DNA of 52,520 nucleotides, from NCBI GenBank assembly GCA_947585795.1, contig CANPXG010000011.1, positions 1 to 52,520 of the forward strand, read 5' to 3'. The translations under genes and the position numbers were made by a program. Of this stretch, positions 7,296 to 14,329 are shown piece by piece; the stretch's first letter is position 1, and each line of letters starts with the position of its first letter. The notes beneath the pieces are model-generated. The model did not search any database. It had not been told where the DNA came from and saw nothing but the letters and a program-made list of their open reading frames with translations. Source of the DNA: an uncultured Clostridia bacterium. Its GTDB lineage: Bacteria > Bacillota > Clostridia > UBA1381.

Positions 7296-8522
7296 TTGTA
7301 TCTGGATAACGAATATATATTTGACGGTTATTTCGGTTTGGAACGCGAAACGCTGCGTGTATCATCCGACGGCTCTATCGCCAATACCCTGCACCCTTTC
7401 GCGGATAACGAATATCTCGACCGCGATTTTTGCGAAAATCAGCTTGAGCTTATCACTCCGGTGTGCGGCAGCATAGACTCGCTTATGGCTGTTCTCAAAC
7501 AACTGGACGATTATGTGAAAACCACACTTTTAAAATCCGGCGAATACATATGGCTGTGCAGCAATCCGCCGCATATCAAGTCCGAGCGTGACATTCCCAT
7601 CGCCGAGTTCGGAGGCGACAAAGAATTTAAGCGTAATTACCGCATAAATCTTGAACGCCGCTACGGAAAACGGCTTATGCTGTATTCGGGAATACACTTT
7701 AACTTTTCTTTTTCTGAAAAACTGCTTCGATCGCTGTGCGGCGGCGAGTATGATTACAAAATATTTAAAAATGCGCTCTATTTCCGCTTGTCGAAGCAAG
7801 TATACCGTTACAGCTGGCTGCTTGTGCTTCTGACCGCGGCAAGTCCCGTGTATGATAAGTCCTTAGACGGCGATAACCTGTCCGGCAGCGCCTTTGACGG
7901 ATACGCTTCCATGCGCTGCGGCGAGCGCGGCTATTGGAATGAATTTATGCCGATACTTGATTATACGGATTTGAGCTCATATGTAAGCTCTGTAAACAAT
8001 TATGTGGACAAAGGTATGCTGTTCTCATCCGGCGAGTTGTACCTTCCCGTTCGCTTAAAACCACATTCCGCCGGCAATCTTGATTCTCTTATCAAGGACG
8101 GTGTGAACCATATCGAGCTTCGTATGTTTGACTTAAATCCGCTGTCACCTTTGGGGATATGCGGCGCGGATTTGGAATTTGCACACTATTTTTTGATTTA
8201 CCTTTTATTGCTGCCGGACTTTGAGTTTACAAGCGGACTTCAGGAAACGGCAGTAAAAAATTATAAATCGGCGGCAAGATACGATCTGTCGGAGATAACA
8301 ATAAACGGCTATAACGCAAAAGACGCCGCGTTAGGGATTCTTAATGATATGAGCTGTTACTTTAAGGATTTTAAAAGGGTTTTGAAAATAATAGATTTTC
8401 AGAAGAGTAAAATAGTTAAAAATGAGCGCTACAGTGTCAGAGTATATAACAAGCTCCACGGGGATTTTCAAAGCGAGATGTTTAGAATTACAAAACAGTA
8501 CGGAGGTGAGAGTAATGTGTGA
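7296..8522 (+). CDS. Second glutamate-cysteine ligase homologue (GshA/GCS1-like)
   Basis: The protein has about 408 residues. Its N-terminal FGLERETLRV is the signature of the GshA (GCS1) and GshF N-terminal ligase family, followed by DFCENQLELITP. A central segment MLYSGIHFNFSFSEKL matches the GshA SGIHYNxS block, and HIELRMFDLNPLSPLG matches its C-terminal part. It is shorter than E. coli GshA (518) and lacks the GshF ATP-grasp half, so it should make only a gamma-glutamyl dipeptide. The likely start is TTG 7296, nine bases after GAGG (7283-7286). TTG 7290 would leave no spacing. The 3' end overlaps the amidohydrolase gene by eight bases. Confidence 0.83.
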   Translation: MYLDNEYIFDGYFGLERETLRVSSDGSIANTLHPFADNEYLDRDFCENQLELITPVCGSIDSLMAVLKQLDDYVKTTLLKSGEYIWLCSNPPHIKSERDIPIAEFGGDKEFKRNYRINLERRYGKRLMLYSGIHFNFSFSEKLLRSLCGGEYDYKIFKNALYFRLSKQVYRYSWLLVLLTAASPVYDKSLDGDNLSGSAFDGYASMRCGERGYWNEFMPILDYTDLSSYVSSVNNYVDKGMLFSSGELYLPVRLKPHSAGNLDSLIKDGVNHIELRMFDLNPLSPLGICGADLEFAHYFLIYLLLLPDFEFTSGLQETAVKNYKSAARYDLSEITINGYNAKDAALGILNDMSCYFKDFKRVLKIIDFQKSKIVKNERYSVRVYNKLHGDFQSEMFRITKQYGGESNV

Positions 8523-9282
8523 ATTATTGGGGCTTAGCTCCAAAACTCCCGCAGATGTTCGGGAATATCTTAATGTGTTTTACAGTCACAGCGTCCGCCA
8601 TCCTAACGGTTGGGGACTTATGCGTGAAAACAACGGGCGGACCGAAATAATAAAAGAGCCGGTATGCGCGCTGCAAAGCTCGGTTATAGACGAAATCGTG
8701 CGTGAAACCGAGCCGCAGACGCTGATGCTCGCTCATATCAGACTTGCGACTGTCGGCACGGTAAAATACGACAACTGCCACCCGTACACAGCCTTTGATG
8801 TGTCAGGAAGGCGCTGGACGCTTATTCATAACGGAACGATTTATTCGGGTACGGAGCTTATGGAGTATTTATCTGTGCAGTCCGGCGATACCGATTCGGA
8901 GCGCATATTTTTGTATTTGATCGACGAAGTAAACAGCGCGATCATCCAAAACGGCGCGCCGCTGTCCATCGCTCAAAGATGCGAAATCGCAGATAAGCTG
9001 GCGGTTACACTTTCACCGAGAAATAAGCTGAATTTTATGATTTCCGACGGTGAATTATTGTATGTTCATAAAAATATGAGCGATACACTGTCATATAAAA
9101 AAACGGAAAACGGTTTGATTTTTGCGACATCGCCGCTTGACAATGAGGACTGGCAGCCGTTCCCCATGACGCAAATGCACGCGTTTAAAGACGGCAAGCG
9201 CGTATTTGCGGGAACAAACCACAAGCATAAATTTATACCGACGCTCGAATATATAACAGCCCTTGACGCTATGAACATATAG
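8515..9282 (+). CDS. Class II glutamine amidotransferase-like hydrolase (EgtC/YafJ-type)
   Basis: This 255-residue N-terminal-nucleophile protein begins Met-Cys2 (MCELLGLSSKTP), where Cys2 is the nucleophile, exposed after Met removal. NGWGLM, LAHIRLATVGT and LIHNGTIYSG are the family's glutamine-binding blocks. Start ATG 8515 follows GGAGGTGAGAGTA and is fixed by the Cys2 requirement. EgtC in the ergothioneine pathway belongs to this family and cuts a gamma-glutamyl bond after EgtA, a glutamate-cysteine ligase, has built it. Here the two upstream ligases suggest the same logic of gamma-glutamyl attachment and later removal. No EgtB- or EgtD-like gene is in the window, so ergothioneine itself is not supported. 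Confidence 0.85.
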   Translation: MCELLGLSSKTPADVREYLNVFYSHSVRHPNGWGLMRENNGRTEIIKEPVCALQSSVIDEIVRETEPQTLMLAHIRLATVGTVKYDNCHPYTAFDVSGRRWTLIHNGTIYSGTELMEYLSVQSGDTDSERIFLYLIDEVNSAIIQNGAPLSIAQRCEIADKLAVTLSPRNKLNFMISDGELLYVHKNMSDTLSYKKTENGLIFATSPLDNEDWQPFPMTQMHAFKDGKRVFAGTNHKHKFIPTLEYITALDAMNI

Positions 9283-9303
9283 GCAGTCAAAGGGCTGTTT
9301 TTT
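9255..9303 (+). terminator. Terminator of the ligase operon
   Basis: AACAGCCCTTGAC (9255-9267) pairs with GTCAA and GGGCTGTT (9286-9299) around one bulged A, ending in a T-run. The stem starts inside the last codons of the hydrolase gene. Confidence 0.8.
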
Positions 9304-9345
9304 GTATCAATAATGTCAATCGTTTTACGCGTATTTGTGTAATCG

Positions 9346-9561
9346 TTATCCTCTCACAAAGCCGCCGCTGTATTCTGCGTTGATCTCCGCTATTTCCTTC
9401 TCTCCCTCAATATACGGGCGATAAATTTCGTCCACTCTGCCGCCGCCCAAATTGTCGCATCCGTTGCAAAACTCGCATTCACCGCCGCAAAACGACAATG
9501 CGCGGCTGACGATTTTTTCGCGTTCTTCTCTTGTTGTGTCCTTTACAAGAATTGATTTCAT
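9346..9561 (-). CDS. Small cysteine-motif protein of unknown function
   Basis: This protein of about 71 residues starts MKSILVKDTTREERE. It has four clustered cysteines in FCGGECEFCNGCDN (CxxxCxxCxxC), a likely metal-binding knuckle. I recognise similar short proteins in Clostridia but know no function. ATG 9561 is preferred because GGAGG lies 11 bases upstream; an ATG at 9579 would place that site inside the gene. It is convergent with the ligase operon and stands alone. Confidence 0.65.
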   Translation of the reverse strand: MKSILVKDTTREEREKIVSRALSFCGGECEFCNGCDNLGGGRVDEIYRPYIEGEKEIAEINAEYSGGFVRG

Positions 9562-9683
9562 AATATGTCTAACCTCCATAACATCTATAGTTCATCCCTA
9601 CCTTTATTATAGTGCTTTACCGCTTGATCGGTCAATATCCCAATGCGTATTATACATATGAAAATTTTTTAAATTTTTTCGAT

Positions 9684-9711
9684 TTGAAAAGTAAACTCTA
9701 TATGATATAAT
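9684..9711 (+). promoter_or_regulatory. Promoter ahead of the duplicated leader
   Basis: TTGAAA (9684-9689), a 16-base spacer and TATAAT (9706-9711) with an upstream TATGA. Transcription would start near 9718 and run through both 116-bp units into the ThiF-like gene. The -10 sequence recurs at 9822 and 9938 at the start of each later unit, without a good -35. Confidence 0.6.
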
Positions 9712-9933
9712 AACCTCACGGCGTTACCAAAAGCAGAGCTTTTGACGCCTGAGAGAGCATTGCATCATACTTTGCGTGCCACGCTGCGGCACCGACTGCT
9801 GTGCAGTCTGCAAATTTATGATATAATAACCTCACGGCGTTACCAAAAGCAGAGCTTTTGACGCCTGAGAGAGCATTGCATCATACTTTGCGTGCCACGC
9901 TGCGGCACCGACTGCTGTGCAGTCTGCAAATTT
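9702..9933 (+). repeat. Exact tandem duplication of a 116-bp structured unit
   Basis: Units 9702-9817 and 9818-9933 appear identical, and the first 11 bases recur once more at 9934. Each unit carries three hairpins: GGCGT...CAAAAGC with GCTTTTG...ACGCC, GTGCC with GGCAC, and GACTGC-TGT-GCAGTC. The unit sits in the 5' leader of the ThiF-like gene. It is not a CRISPR array, as there are no spacers. A tandem regulatory RNA or a recent slippage duplication would both fit. Confidence 0.9.
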
Positions 9934-9978
9934 ATGATATAATGTTAAAGACTATATTTTTTAATTTGAGGTGGCATT

Positions 9979-10791
9979 ATGACTTTTTCAAAGGAGCAGC
10001 TTGAACGATATTCAAGACATATAATACTAAATGGTGTCGGACTGCAAGGGCAAAAAAAATTATTATCGGCAAAGGTTCTGGTTATAGGCGCCGGTGGTCT
10101 TGGCGCGCCTGCCCTCATGTATCTTGCGGCATCGGGTATCGGCACTCTCGGTATCGCTGATTTTGATAACGTTGAGCTGTCAAATCTGCAAAGACAGATC
10201 ATACACAAAACAGCAAACGTGGGTATGAATAAAACACTATCAGCTGCAAACTCAATACACGAAATAAATCCGGATGTTAACATAATCACACACAACGCAG
10301 AAATAACTGCTGAAAATATTATGAAAGTAATCGACAATTATGATTTCATTGTTGACGGTACGGATAATTTCGCAGCCAAGTTTTTAATAAACGATGCATG
10401 CGTATTACACAATAAACCGTTCTGCCACGGTGGTGTTCGAGGTTTTTCAGGGCAGCTGATGACATATGTTCCCAACAGCGGACCGTGCTATCGATGCATT
10501 TTTGAAGATATCCCCGATACCCCTGAAGTATCCGACTGTTCGCAATTTGGCGTTCTTGGTACTCTGCCCGGAATAATAGGCGCATTACAAGCGTTGGAGG
10601 CACAAAAATATATAGTAGGTTCGGGAGATTTGCTCGTTGGCAGAATGTTGATTTTTGATGGACTGACAATGAAATTCCGTGAAGTGCAATTTCCAAACTT
10701 AAATCCACTATGTCGTGTGTGCGGTAAAAATGCAGATATAAATGAGGTAAAAAAAGATAATTACGTCAGTAGATACAGTTGTAAATCGTAA
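9979..10791 (+). CDS. ThiF/MoeB/HesA-family E1-like adenylyltransferase
   Basis: The 270-residue protein has the Rossmann motif VIGAGGLGAPAL (about residues 35-46), the metal/ATP motif DGTDNFAAKFLINDAC and the activation block FCHGGVRGFSGQ. Paired cysteines CYRC and CRVC make the structural zinc site. These enzymes adenylate the C-terminal glycine of a ubiquitin-like sulfur carrier (ThiS, MoaD or similar) for thiamin, molybdopterin or other sulfur transfer. No rhodanese domain is fused and no carrier gene is adjacent, so the partner is unknown. The start follows TTTGAGGTGGCATT. The last 20 or so residues diverge from the family. Confidence 0.88.
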   Translation: MTFSKEQLERYSRHIILNGVGLQGQKKLLSAKVLVIGAGGLGAPALMYLAASGIGTLGIADFDNVELSNLQRQIIHKTANVGMNKTLSAANSIHEINPDVNIITHNAEITAENIMKVIDNYDFIVDGTDNFAAKFLINDACVLHNKPFCHGGVRGFSGQLMTYVPNSGPCYRCIFEDIPDTPEVSDCSQFGVLGTLPGIIGALQALEAQKYIVGSGDLLVGRMLIFDGLTMKFREVQFPNLNPLCRVCGKNADINEVKKDNYVSRYSCKS

Positions 10792-10820
10792 CTAAAATAA
10801 TGAACTGTATCAAAATTGAG

Positions 10821-10861
10821 GGTGGGGTACTAACAATCTAAACCATTTTTCGGTGGGGTAC
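10821..10861 (+). repeat. Pair of GGTGGGGTAC decamers
   Basis: GGTGGGGTAC occurs at 10821-10830 and again at 10852-10861, 31 bases apart. Repeated short motifs like this are found at the ends of some insertion sequences, so this may be a relic of a lost IS. No transposase remains. Confidence 0.45.
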
Positions 10862-10877
10862 CTTTTTAACTAACAGC

Positions 10878-10909
10878 AAAAAAGCGATAACCGTGGTTAT
10901 CGCTTTTTT
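10878..10909. terminator. Bidirectional terminator
   Basis: A near-perfect palindrome (AAAAAAGCGATAACC with its complement, 10878-10909) has A6 and T6 flanks. It ends plus-strand transcription after the ThiF-like gene and could also end minus-strand transcription past the tRNA fragment. Confidence 0.9.
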
Positions 10910-10910
10910 A

Positions 10911-10971
10911 TGGCTCCTGAAGTCCGGCTCGAACGGACGACCCTGCGGTTAACAGCCGCATGCTCTGCCAT
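10911..10971 (-). pseudogene. Truncated tRNA-Asn (GUU), probable attachment-site scar
   Basis: The minus strand from 10971 to 10911 contains the D-loop (ATGGCAGAGC), an anticodon arm with loop CTGTTAA (anticodon GUU), T-arm GTCCG-TTCGAGC-CGGAC, the 3' acceptor strand and encoded CCA. The 5' acceptor strand and first D-stem half that should precede it are replaced by unrelated sequence. About 61 of 76 bases remain. A tRNA 3' portion facing mobile genes is the usual mark left at one end of an element that integrated in a tRNA gene. The intact copy would lie at the far end of the element, outside this window. Confidence 0.8.
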
Positions 10972-11008
10972 GCGTCAACAAATATACCCTACGAAATCAA
11001 TAAGCCAT

Positions 11009-11019
11009 AAAGCCGATAT
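11009..11019. repeat. Left copy of an 11-bp direct repeat flanking the recombinase
   Basis: AAAGCCGATAT occurs here and at 12681-12691, just outside each end of the serine recombinase gene, and both copies are followed by T-rich sequence with TTTGT. It may be a recombinase attachment-core remnant. Confidence 0.4.
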
Positions 11020-11051
11020 ATTTGTCAAAACATGAAAAAAATTTATTACAT

Positions 11052-12647
11052 TTATCCGACTTCTTTCATCTCCGCAGCTTCTTCGCCGAAAAACTGCTCA
11101 TAGCTCGCGTTGAGATGTATTTCCACATCGTAGCCCTTCCCCACTCTTATCTCGCTTATCAACTGACATATTATCATTTTCTTCTGCTCCATAGATGCCT
11201 CCTCAAACTCGTCCGCCCATGTTACAAACTGGTTATAGTAAAAGTCAAGTTTACCGAGCACGTCCGTCTGCTGCTCCAATTCTGTGTTGCACTCGTGCAG
11301 TAGCTTCTCTGTTTCCGCGATTTCTTCCTTCGTGGAATTTATAGACATCGACAGCACATCCATTGGGAACGCACTCTCGCCGCACAAACATTTTCCTACC
11401 TCTGACGATAATTCTTTGTGCCGTTTTTGTAGCTTTTCATGCTTATCGGCAAGCTCGCGCTTGATTTTGCGTTTCTCTGTCAATTCCTTCTTGTAACGGA
11501 TTTCAAGAGCTTTATCCTTTGGTGTTTGCTTGATTTCCGCCAAATAATGCCGTACTACTCCAAGTACGATTTTATCAATTCTGTCGGCTTGATAGACACT
11601 CTGACCGTCGCAGGTACTCAGTTTCCTCGCGCGATGATAACATACATACCGAATATAGTCGCTCTTTCTGACCGTACCATCTTTCAAGGTATAAATATCT
11701 GTTCCTCCCGATGCGACAAGTTTTCCTCCGCAATGCGCGCAGTATATGTTGCCGGAAAGCAGCGTTTTTCCTTTGGTAGTTCTCGCTATATGCTGCTTTT
11801 CATCATTCTTTTTGGAACGCTGCTTCAGAATTTTCTGTACCTCGTCAAAAACATTCTCGTCTATTATGACAAGGTTTTCGAGCTTCGGCGACGATGTGTC
11901 TCCCGCAACATAGTATCCGCAGTAAAGCCTATTCTTCAGAATACGGTTAATTGTATTGCACTGGAAGTCGCTACCGTTACGCGTCTTTACGCCGAGATTA
12001 TTCAGATACTCAGCCATTCTGTACGAGCCGTAACCCTCGTTGAGCGTCTTGCTGAAAATCATCTTGACATATTCGGCTTCACGCGCGTCTATCTCCAAAT
12101 CCTTAACAGGCTGACCTTTCTTATTCATACGTCCGCGGTTTACCGCTCTGTAACCGAGCGGGGTCGCGCCGCCGTGATATGTACCCTCGGCTGTAAGCTG
12201 TGCCATGCGTGTTTTTAATCGCATAGAGGTTTTAACGCTTTCGCCATTTGCCTGCCAGTAGCGTATATAATTAAGAAGTTTATCGGTCTGGTTCTCAAAT
12301 CTCTGCTGTCCCTCCTGCGTACTCCAGACCTCTATCCCCTGCTTTACAAACCATTCCACAACAAACGGGGTTTCATCGTCTCGTCTGCCGAGTCTGTCGA
12401 ACATATACACAAGAAGCACGTCAAATTCATGATTGAGCGCGGCTTCCTTCAAGTCCTGAATGGCATCTCTGTCATTCGCCGATACTTTGAAACCCGATAT
12501 GCCCTTTTCGTAAAACTCCTTAGCGATAATCCAGCCGTTGTTTTCAGCGAACTCGTGACAAGCGATTTTCTGCATCGGAATATCGTCTTTCATTTTGTCC
12601 ACCTGTTTTTTCGTTGATACTCTGTATAAGCAATAAGTCTTTTTCAT
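11052..12647 (-). CDS. Large serine recombinase
   Basis: The 531-residue protein has the resolvase catalytic domain at the N-terminus with nucleophile Ser11 in YRVSTKKQ and a downstream MFDRLGRRDDE helix segment. The recombinase domain follows (GYGSYRMAEYLNNLGVKTRNG), then a zinc ribbon (CAHCGGKL...CYHRARKLSTC, about residues 305-345) and a coiled coil (about 385-460). It cuts and rejoins DNA at att sites and could integrate, excise or invert DNA. The ATG follows AAGGAGAACAGCAAC and a perfect promoter lies upstream. No other genes of a mobile unit flank it closely, so the DNA it moves is unclear. Confidence 0.92.
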   Translation of the reverse strand: MKKTYCLYRVSTKKQVDKMKDDIPMQKIACHEFAENNGWIIAKEFYEKGISGFKVSANDRDAIQDLKEAALNHEFDVLLVYMFDRLGRRDDETPFVVEWFVKQGIEVWSTQEGQQRFENQTDKLLNYIRYWQANGESVKTSMRLKTRMAQLTAEGTYHGGATPLGYRAVNRGRMNKKGQPVKDLEIDAREAEYVKMIFSKTLNEGYGSYRMAEYLNNLGVKTRNGSDFQCNTINRILKNRLYCGYYVAGDTSSPKLENLVIIDENVFDEVQKILKQRSKKNDEKQHIARTTKGKTLLSGNIYCAHCGGKLVASGGTDIYTLKDGTVRKSDYIRYVCYHRARKLSTCDGQSVYQADRIDKIVLGVVRHYLAEIKQTPKDKALEIRYKKELTEKRKIKRELADKHEKLQKRHKELSSEVGKCLCGESAFPMDVLSMSINSTKEEIAETEKLLHECNTELEQQTDVLGKLDFYYNQFVTWADEFEEASMEQKKMIICQLISEIRVGKGYDVEIHLNASYEQFFGEEAAEMKEVG

Positions 12648-12680
12648 GTTGCTGTTCTCCTTTACATAATTAAATTATGC

Positions 12681-12691
12681 AAAGCCGATAT
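12681..12691. repeat. Right copy of the 11-bp direct repeat
   Basis: AAAGCCGATAT, the partner of 11009-11019, lies in the recombinase 5' leader between its promoter and ATG. Confidence 0.4.
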
Positions 12692-12718
12692 TTTGTTTTC
12701 AAGGTTCATTATATCTAT

Positions 12719-12747
12719 ATTATATAGTAAGAACACATCTCTGTCAA
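12719..12747 (-). promoter_or_regulatory. Consensus promoter for the serine recombinase
   Basis: TTGACA (12747-12742), a 17-base spacer and TATAAT (12724-12719) match sigma-A consensus exactly. The leader to the ATG is about 65 bases. Confidence 0.88.
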
Positions 12748-12771
12748 ATTCGCCTTGCGTTTAATACAAAA

Positions 12772-12794
12772 AACGCCCTTGCGGACGTTTTGCT
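12772..12794 (-). terminator. Terminator of the type III toxin gene
   Basis: AACGTCC-GCAA-GGGCGTT (one T-G pair, GNRA tetraloop) followed by a T-run on the minus strand, just after the toxin stop codon. Confidence 0.8.
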
Positions 12795-12795
12795 C

Positions 12796-13278
12796 TTATT
12801 TATCATATTTCCCATATATCGTTTCGAGTAATACAAAATCACAGCATCTGTTCTTTACTGCTTTCTTGTACCCCGAAACAGCTTTTTCATCAAATAATCT
12901 TCTCAGCTTTGTCGCCGTTTTTTTCACATTCTCGAAGTCATGTAGAAGCCATTCATACTGTTCGTTTAAAAGTCGTTTATACTTTTCATCCGTAATAGCC
13001 GGAATATTTATCATCATTAGTGCACTATCAGGAACGGGCAGCATATTATTAAGGTTAATTGCACCAAGTTTTCCGCTGTCAATTTTTCTGAAGTCAAGTC
13101 CGTTTTTCATATATAGATGCTTGTTCTTTGGAGATGCTAACGGCGCGTAATATTTAATCCCGTTTATTTCAAAGACAATTCCTATATACGGTCTTGTTTC
13201 ATCTTTATTATACAGTACTCTGTCGTCATATTGACGCAGAAAATTGATATATGAATTTTTAATATGGTAGAATTTCAT
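12796..13278 (-). CDS. toxN: Type III toxin, ToxN/AbiQ-family endoribonuclease
   Basis: The 160-residue protein begins MKFYHIKNSYINFLRQYD and contains RPYIGIVFEINGIKYYAPLASPK-type sequence, the AbiQ/ToxN core fold. Family members cut RNA and block phage growth by abortive infection; they are held inactive by a repeated RNA antitoxin. The start ATG 13278 follows GTGAGGTAACATT. All expected neighbours lie upstream in order: promoter, three 36-nt repeats, terminator hairpin, toxin. This order and the repeat length match AntiQ-AbiQ and ToxI-ToxN systems. The identification is strong; the phage targets are unknown. Confidence 0.9.
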   Translation of the reverse strand: MKFYHIKNSYINFLRQYDDRVLYNKDETRPYIGIVFEINGIKYYAPLASPKNKHLYMKNGLDFRKIDSGKLGAINLNNMLPVPDSALMMINIPAITDEKYKRLLNEQYEWLLHDFENVKKTATKLRRLFDEKAVSGYKKAVKNRCCDFVLLETIYGKYDK

Positions 13279-13300
13279 AATGTTACCTCACTATGTACAA

Positions 13301-13325
13301 ATAGGGGCGATTGCTCGCCCCTATC
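13301..13325 (-). terminator. Attenuating terminator between RNA antitoxin and toxin
   Basis: ATAGGGGCGA pairs with TCGCCCCTAT around a short loop, with only a short T-run afterwards on the minus strand. In type III systems such a hairpin lets most transcripts stop after the antitoxin repeats, with few reading through to the toxin. Confidence 0.85.
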
Positions 13326-13332
13326 TTTTTCA

Positions 13333-13439
13333 AGTCCCTCTTTCGGCGGAGAAACGCCGGCTTTTTTAAGTCTCGCTTTATGGCGGAGAAACACCGCTTT
13401 TTTTAGTCCCGTTTATATGGTAGGGAAACACCACTTTTT
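13333..13439 (-). ncRNA. Type III antitoxin RNA repeats (ToxI/AntiQ-like)
   Basis: Three direct repeats lie at 13439-13405, 13404-13369 and 13368-13333, a 35/36-nt period. Each has the pattern AAAAAGxxGGxGTTTC, then a complementary CCxCC segment and GxGACT. Repeat stem GGTG or GGCG pairs with a CGCC/TACC block, as in the pseudoknots of ToxI and AntiQ. Arm changes between repeats are mostly compensated (GTGG/CTACC, GCGG/CCGCC, CCGGCG/CGCCGG-type). The number of repeats (about 2.97) is near AntiQ's 2.8. Confidence 0.88.
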
Positions 13440-13447
13440 CTATAATT

Positions 13448-13476
13448 ATTATATACCGTTTTATCTAAAAAGTCAA
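13448..13476 (-). promoter_or_regulatory. Promoter of the type III toxin-antitoxin locus
   Basis: TTGACT (13476-13471), a 17-base spacer and TATAAT (13453-13448). The transcription start would fall near 13440, at the first base of the first antitoxin repeat. Confidence 0.88.
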
Positions 13477-13537
13477 TATCAAGCCGAAAATTTTATATGT
13501 AATATATTCCTCAATAACTTTCCTCTCTATCGCTATA

Positions 13538-13705
13538 CTAAGCTTCTTTGCGTATTCTCTGTTCATACGACATCAGTAGGTTATTAGTCACAATATTTTC
13601 GATTTCGGGGTTATCCTCTTTGGAAAAGACAATCTTTACATGACTGCCGTTCTCCATTTCCATTTCAATAATATTTCCCGCTATGCGGTGTATATCGCAA
13701 TCCAT
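13538..13705 (-). CDS. Small protein of unknown function
   Basis: This 55-residue protein reads MDCDIHRIAGNIIEMEMENG and later KEDNPEIENIVTNNLLMSYEQRI. The second part resembles short proteins carried by Firmicutes mobile elements, by memory only. ATG 13705 is chosen because GAGGACGGTG lies just upstream; a longer start at 13744 would include that site. It lies between the structured-RNA candidate and the toxin-antitoxin locus and has no predicted membrane or signal segment. Confidence 0.55.
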   Translation of the reverse strand: MDCDIHRIAGNIIEMEMENGSHVKIVFSKEDNPEIENIVTNNLLMSYEQRIRKEA

Positions 13706-13799
13706 TATTATCACCGTCCTCATTTTTTTATATGTTGATAACACAAGTCAATATTTACACAAATAAATACTGATTTCTATTATTAACAAAAGTAAGCAA

Positions 13800-14285
13800 T
13801 CACCGAACGGCGGTTTGCAAGACCGCCCATAGGAATCTCACCTTCCCGGCATCCACCCGGACTGCTGTCTGACGTGCGACGCTTTTAACGCTCAAGTTCG
13901 ACTCAGCAGAAGTATCATTATCCCGATATGAAGTCCCCGCCGTTCAATTCGCCGTTGATTTCAATTGTAGGTGTTTATCGCTCGGCTGAAGTACAGACGC
14001 ATAAACGCGCTATGCGGCTTTCGCATAGGTAGAAGCTGTACATCAGTGTCTTGGCGCACTCAATCCTTGGCTCATCCATACCGGAAAGTGTTCGGCTGCT
14101 CTTTATGCTGCGGCGGCGTTATCTTCCGCGCTTTCTTTGTAGGAATAAATAACTATAGGCTTGCCAGCCCGTTAAAGCACATTCTTGAAAATATGCTTTA
14201 ACCGAATGGCAGCTTGTCCATGTGCAAGGCGCAAAAACGGCAATACGCCTTACCTCGGACGTTTAGGGGGGTGTTTCATAAACCA
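13800..14285 (-). ncRNA. Candidate large structured noncoding RNA
   Basis: About 490 bases without a convincing gene on either strand are dense in hairpins when read on the minus strand. Examples are AAGGCG...CGCCTT nested within GTCC...GGAC near 14255-14215; TGCCA...TGGCA enclosing TTAAAGCA...TGTGCTTTAA near 14208-14162; CTATGCG...CGCATAG near 14028-14010; TACAGxC...GTCTGTA around it; and GGCGGTCTTGCAAACCGCC near 13828-13810. A TTGACA (14333-14328) upstream could be a -35. Length, island setting and nearness to a tRNA scar recall ROOL or GOLLD RNAs, but I cannot confirm the family. Strand choice rests on the hairpin layout and upstream motif only. Confidence 0.6.
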
Positions 14286-14329
14286 AAATGCCGTTTTAGG
14301 TAGTATCTTCAACTATGATATATCTGTTG

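Noticed and set aside
9702-9933. TPP or molybdenum-cofactor riboswitch
   Set aside because: The leader has a CTGAGA-like string and a ThiF-like gene follows, but the rest of the TPP consensus is missing and I see no match to the Moco fold I remember.
11439-12218. Long antisense frame inside the serine recombinase
   Set aside because: A shadow of the recombinase gene with no homology or ribosome site.
13333-13439. CRISPR array
   Set aside because: The 36-nt repeats abut one another with no spacers and are followed by a terminator and ToxN-type gene, as in type III toxin-antitoxin systems.
13800-14285. Group II intron
   Set aside because: GUGCG-like and GUCGCACGU-like strings occur, but there is no intron-encoded reverse transcriptase and no clear domain V hairpin.
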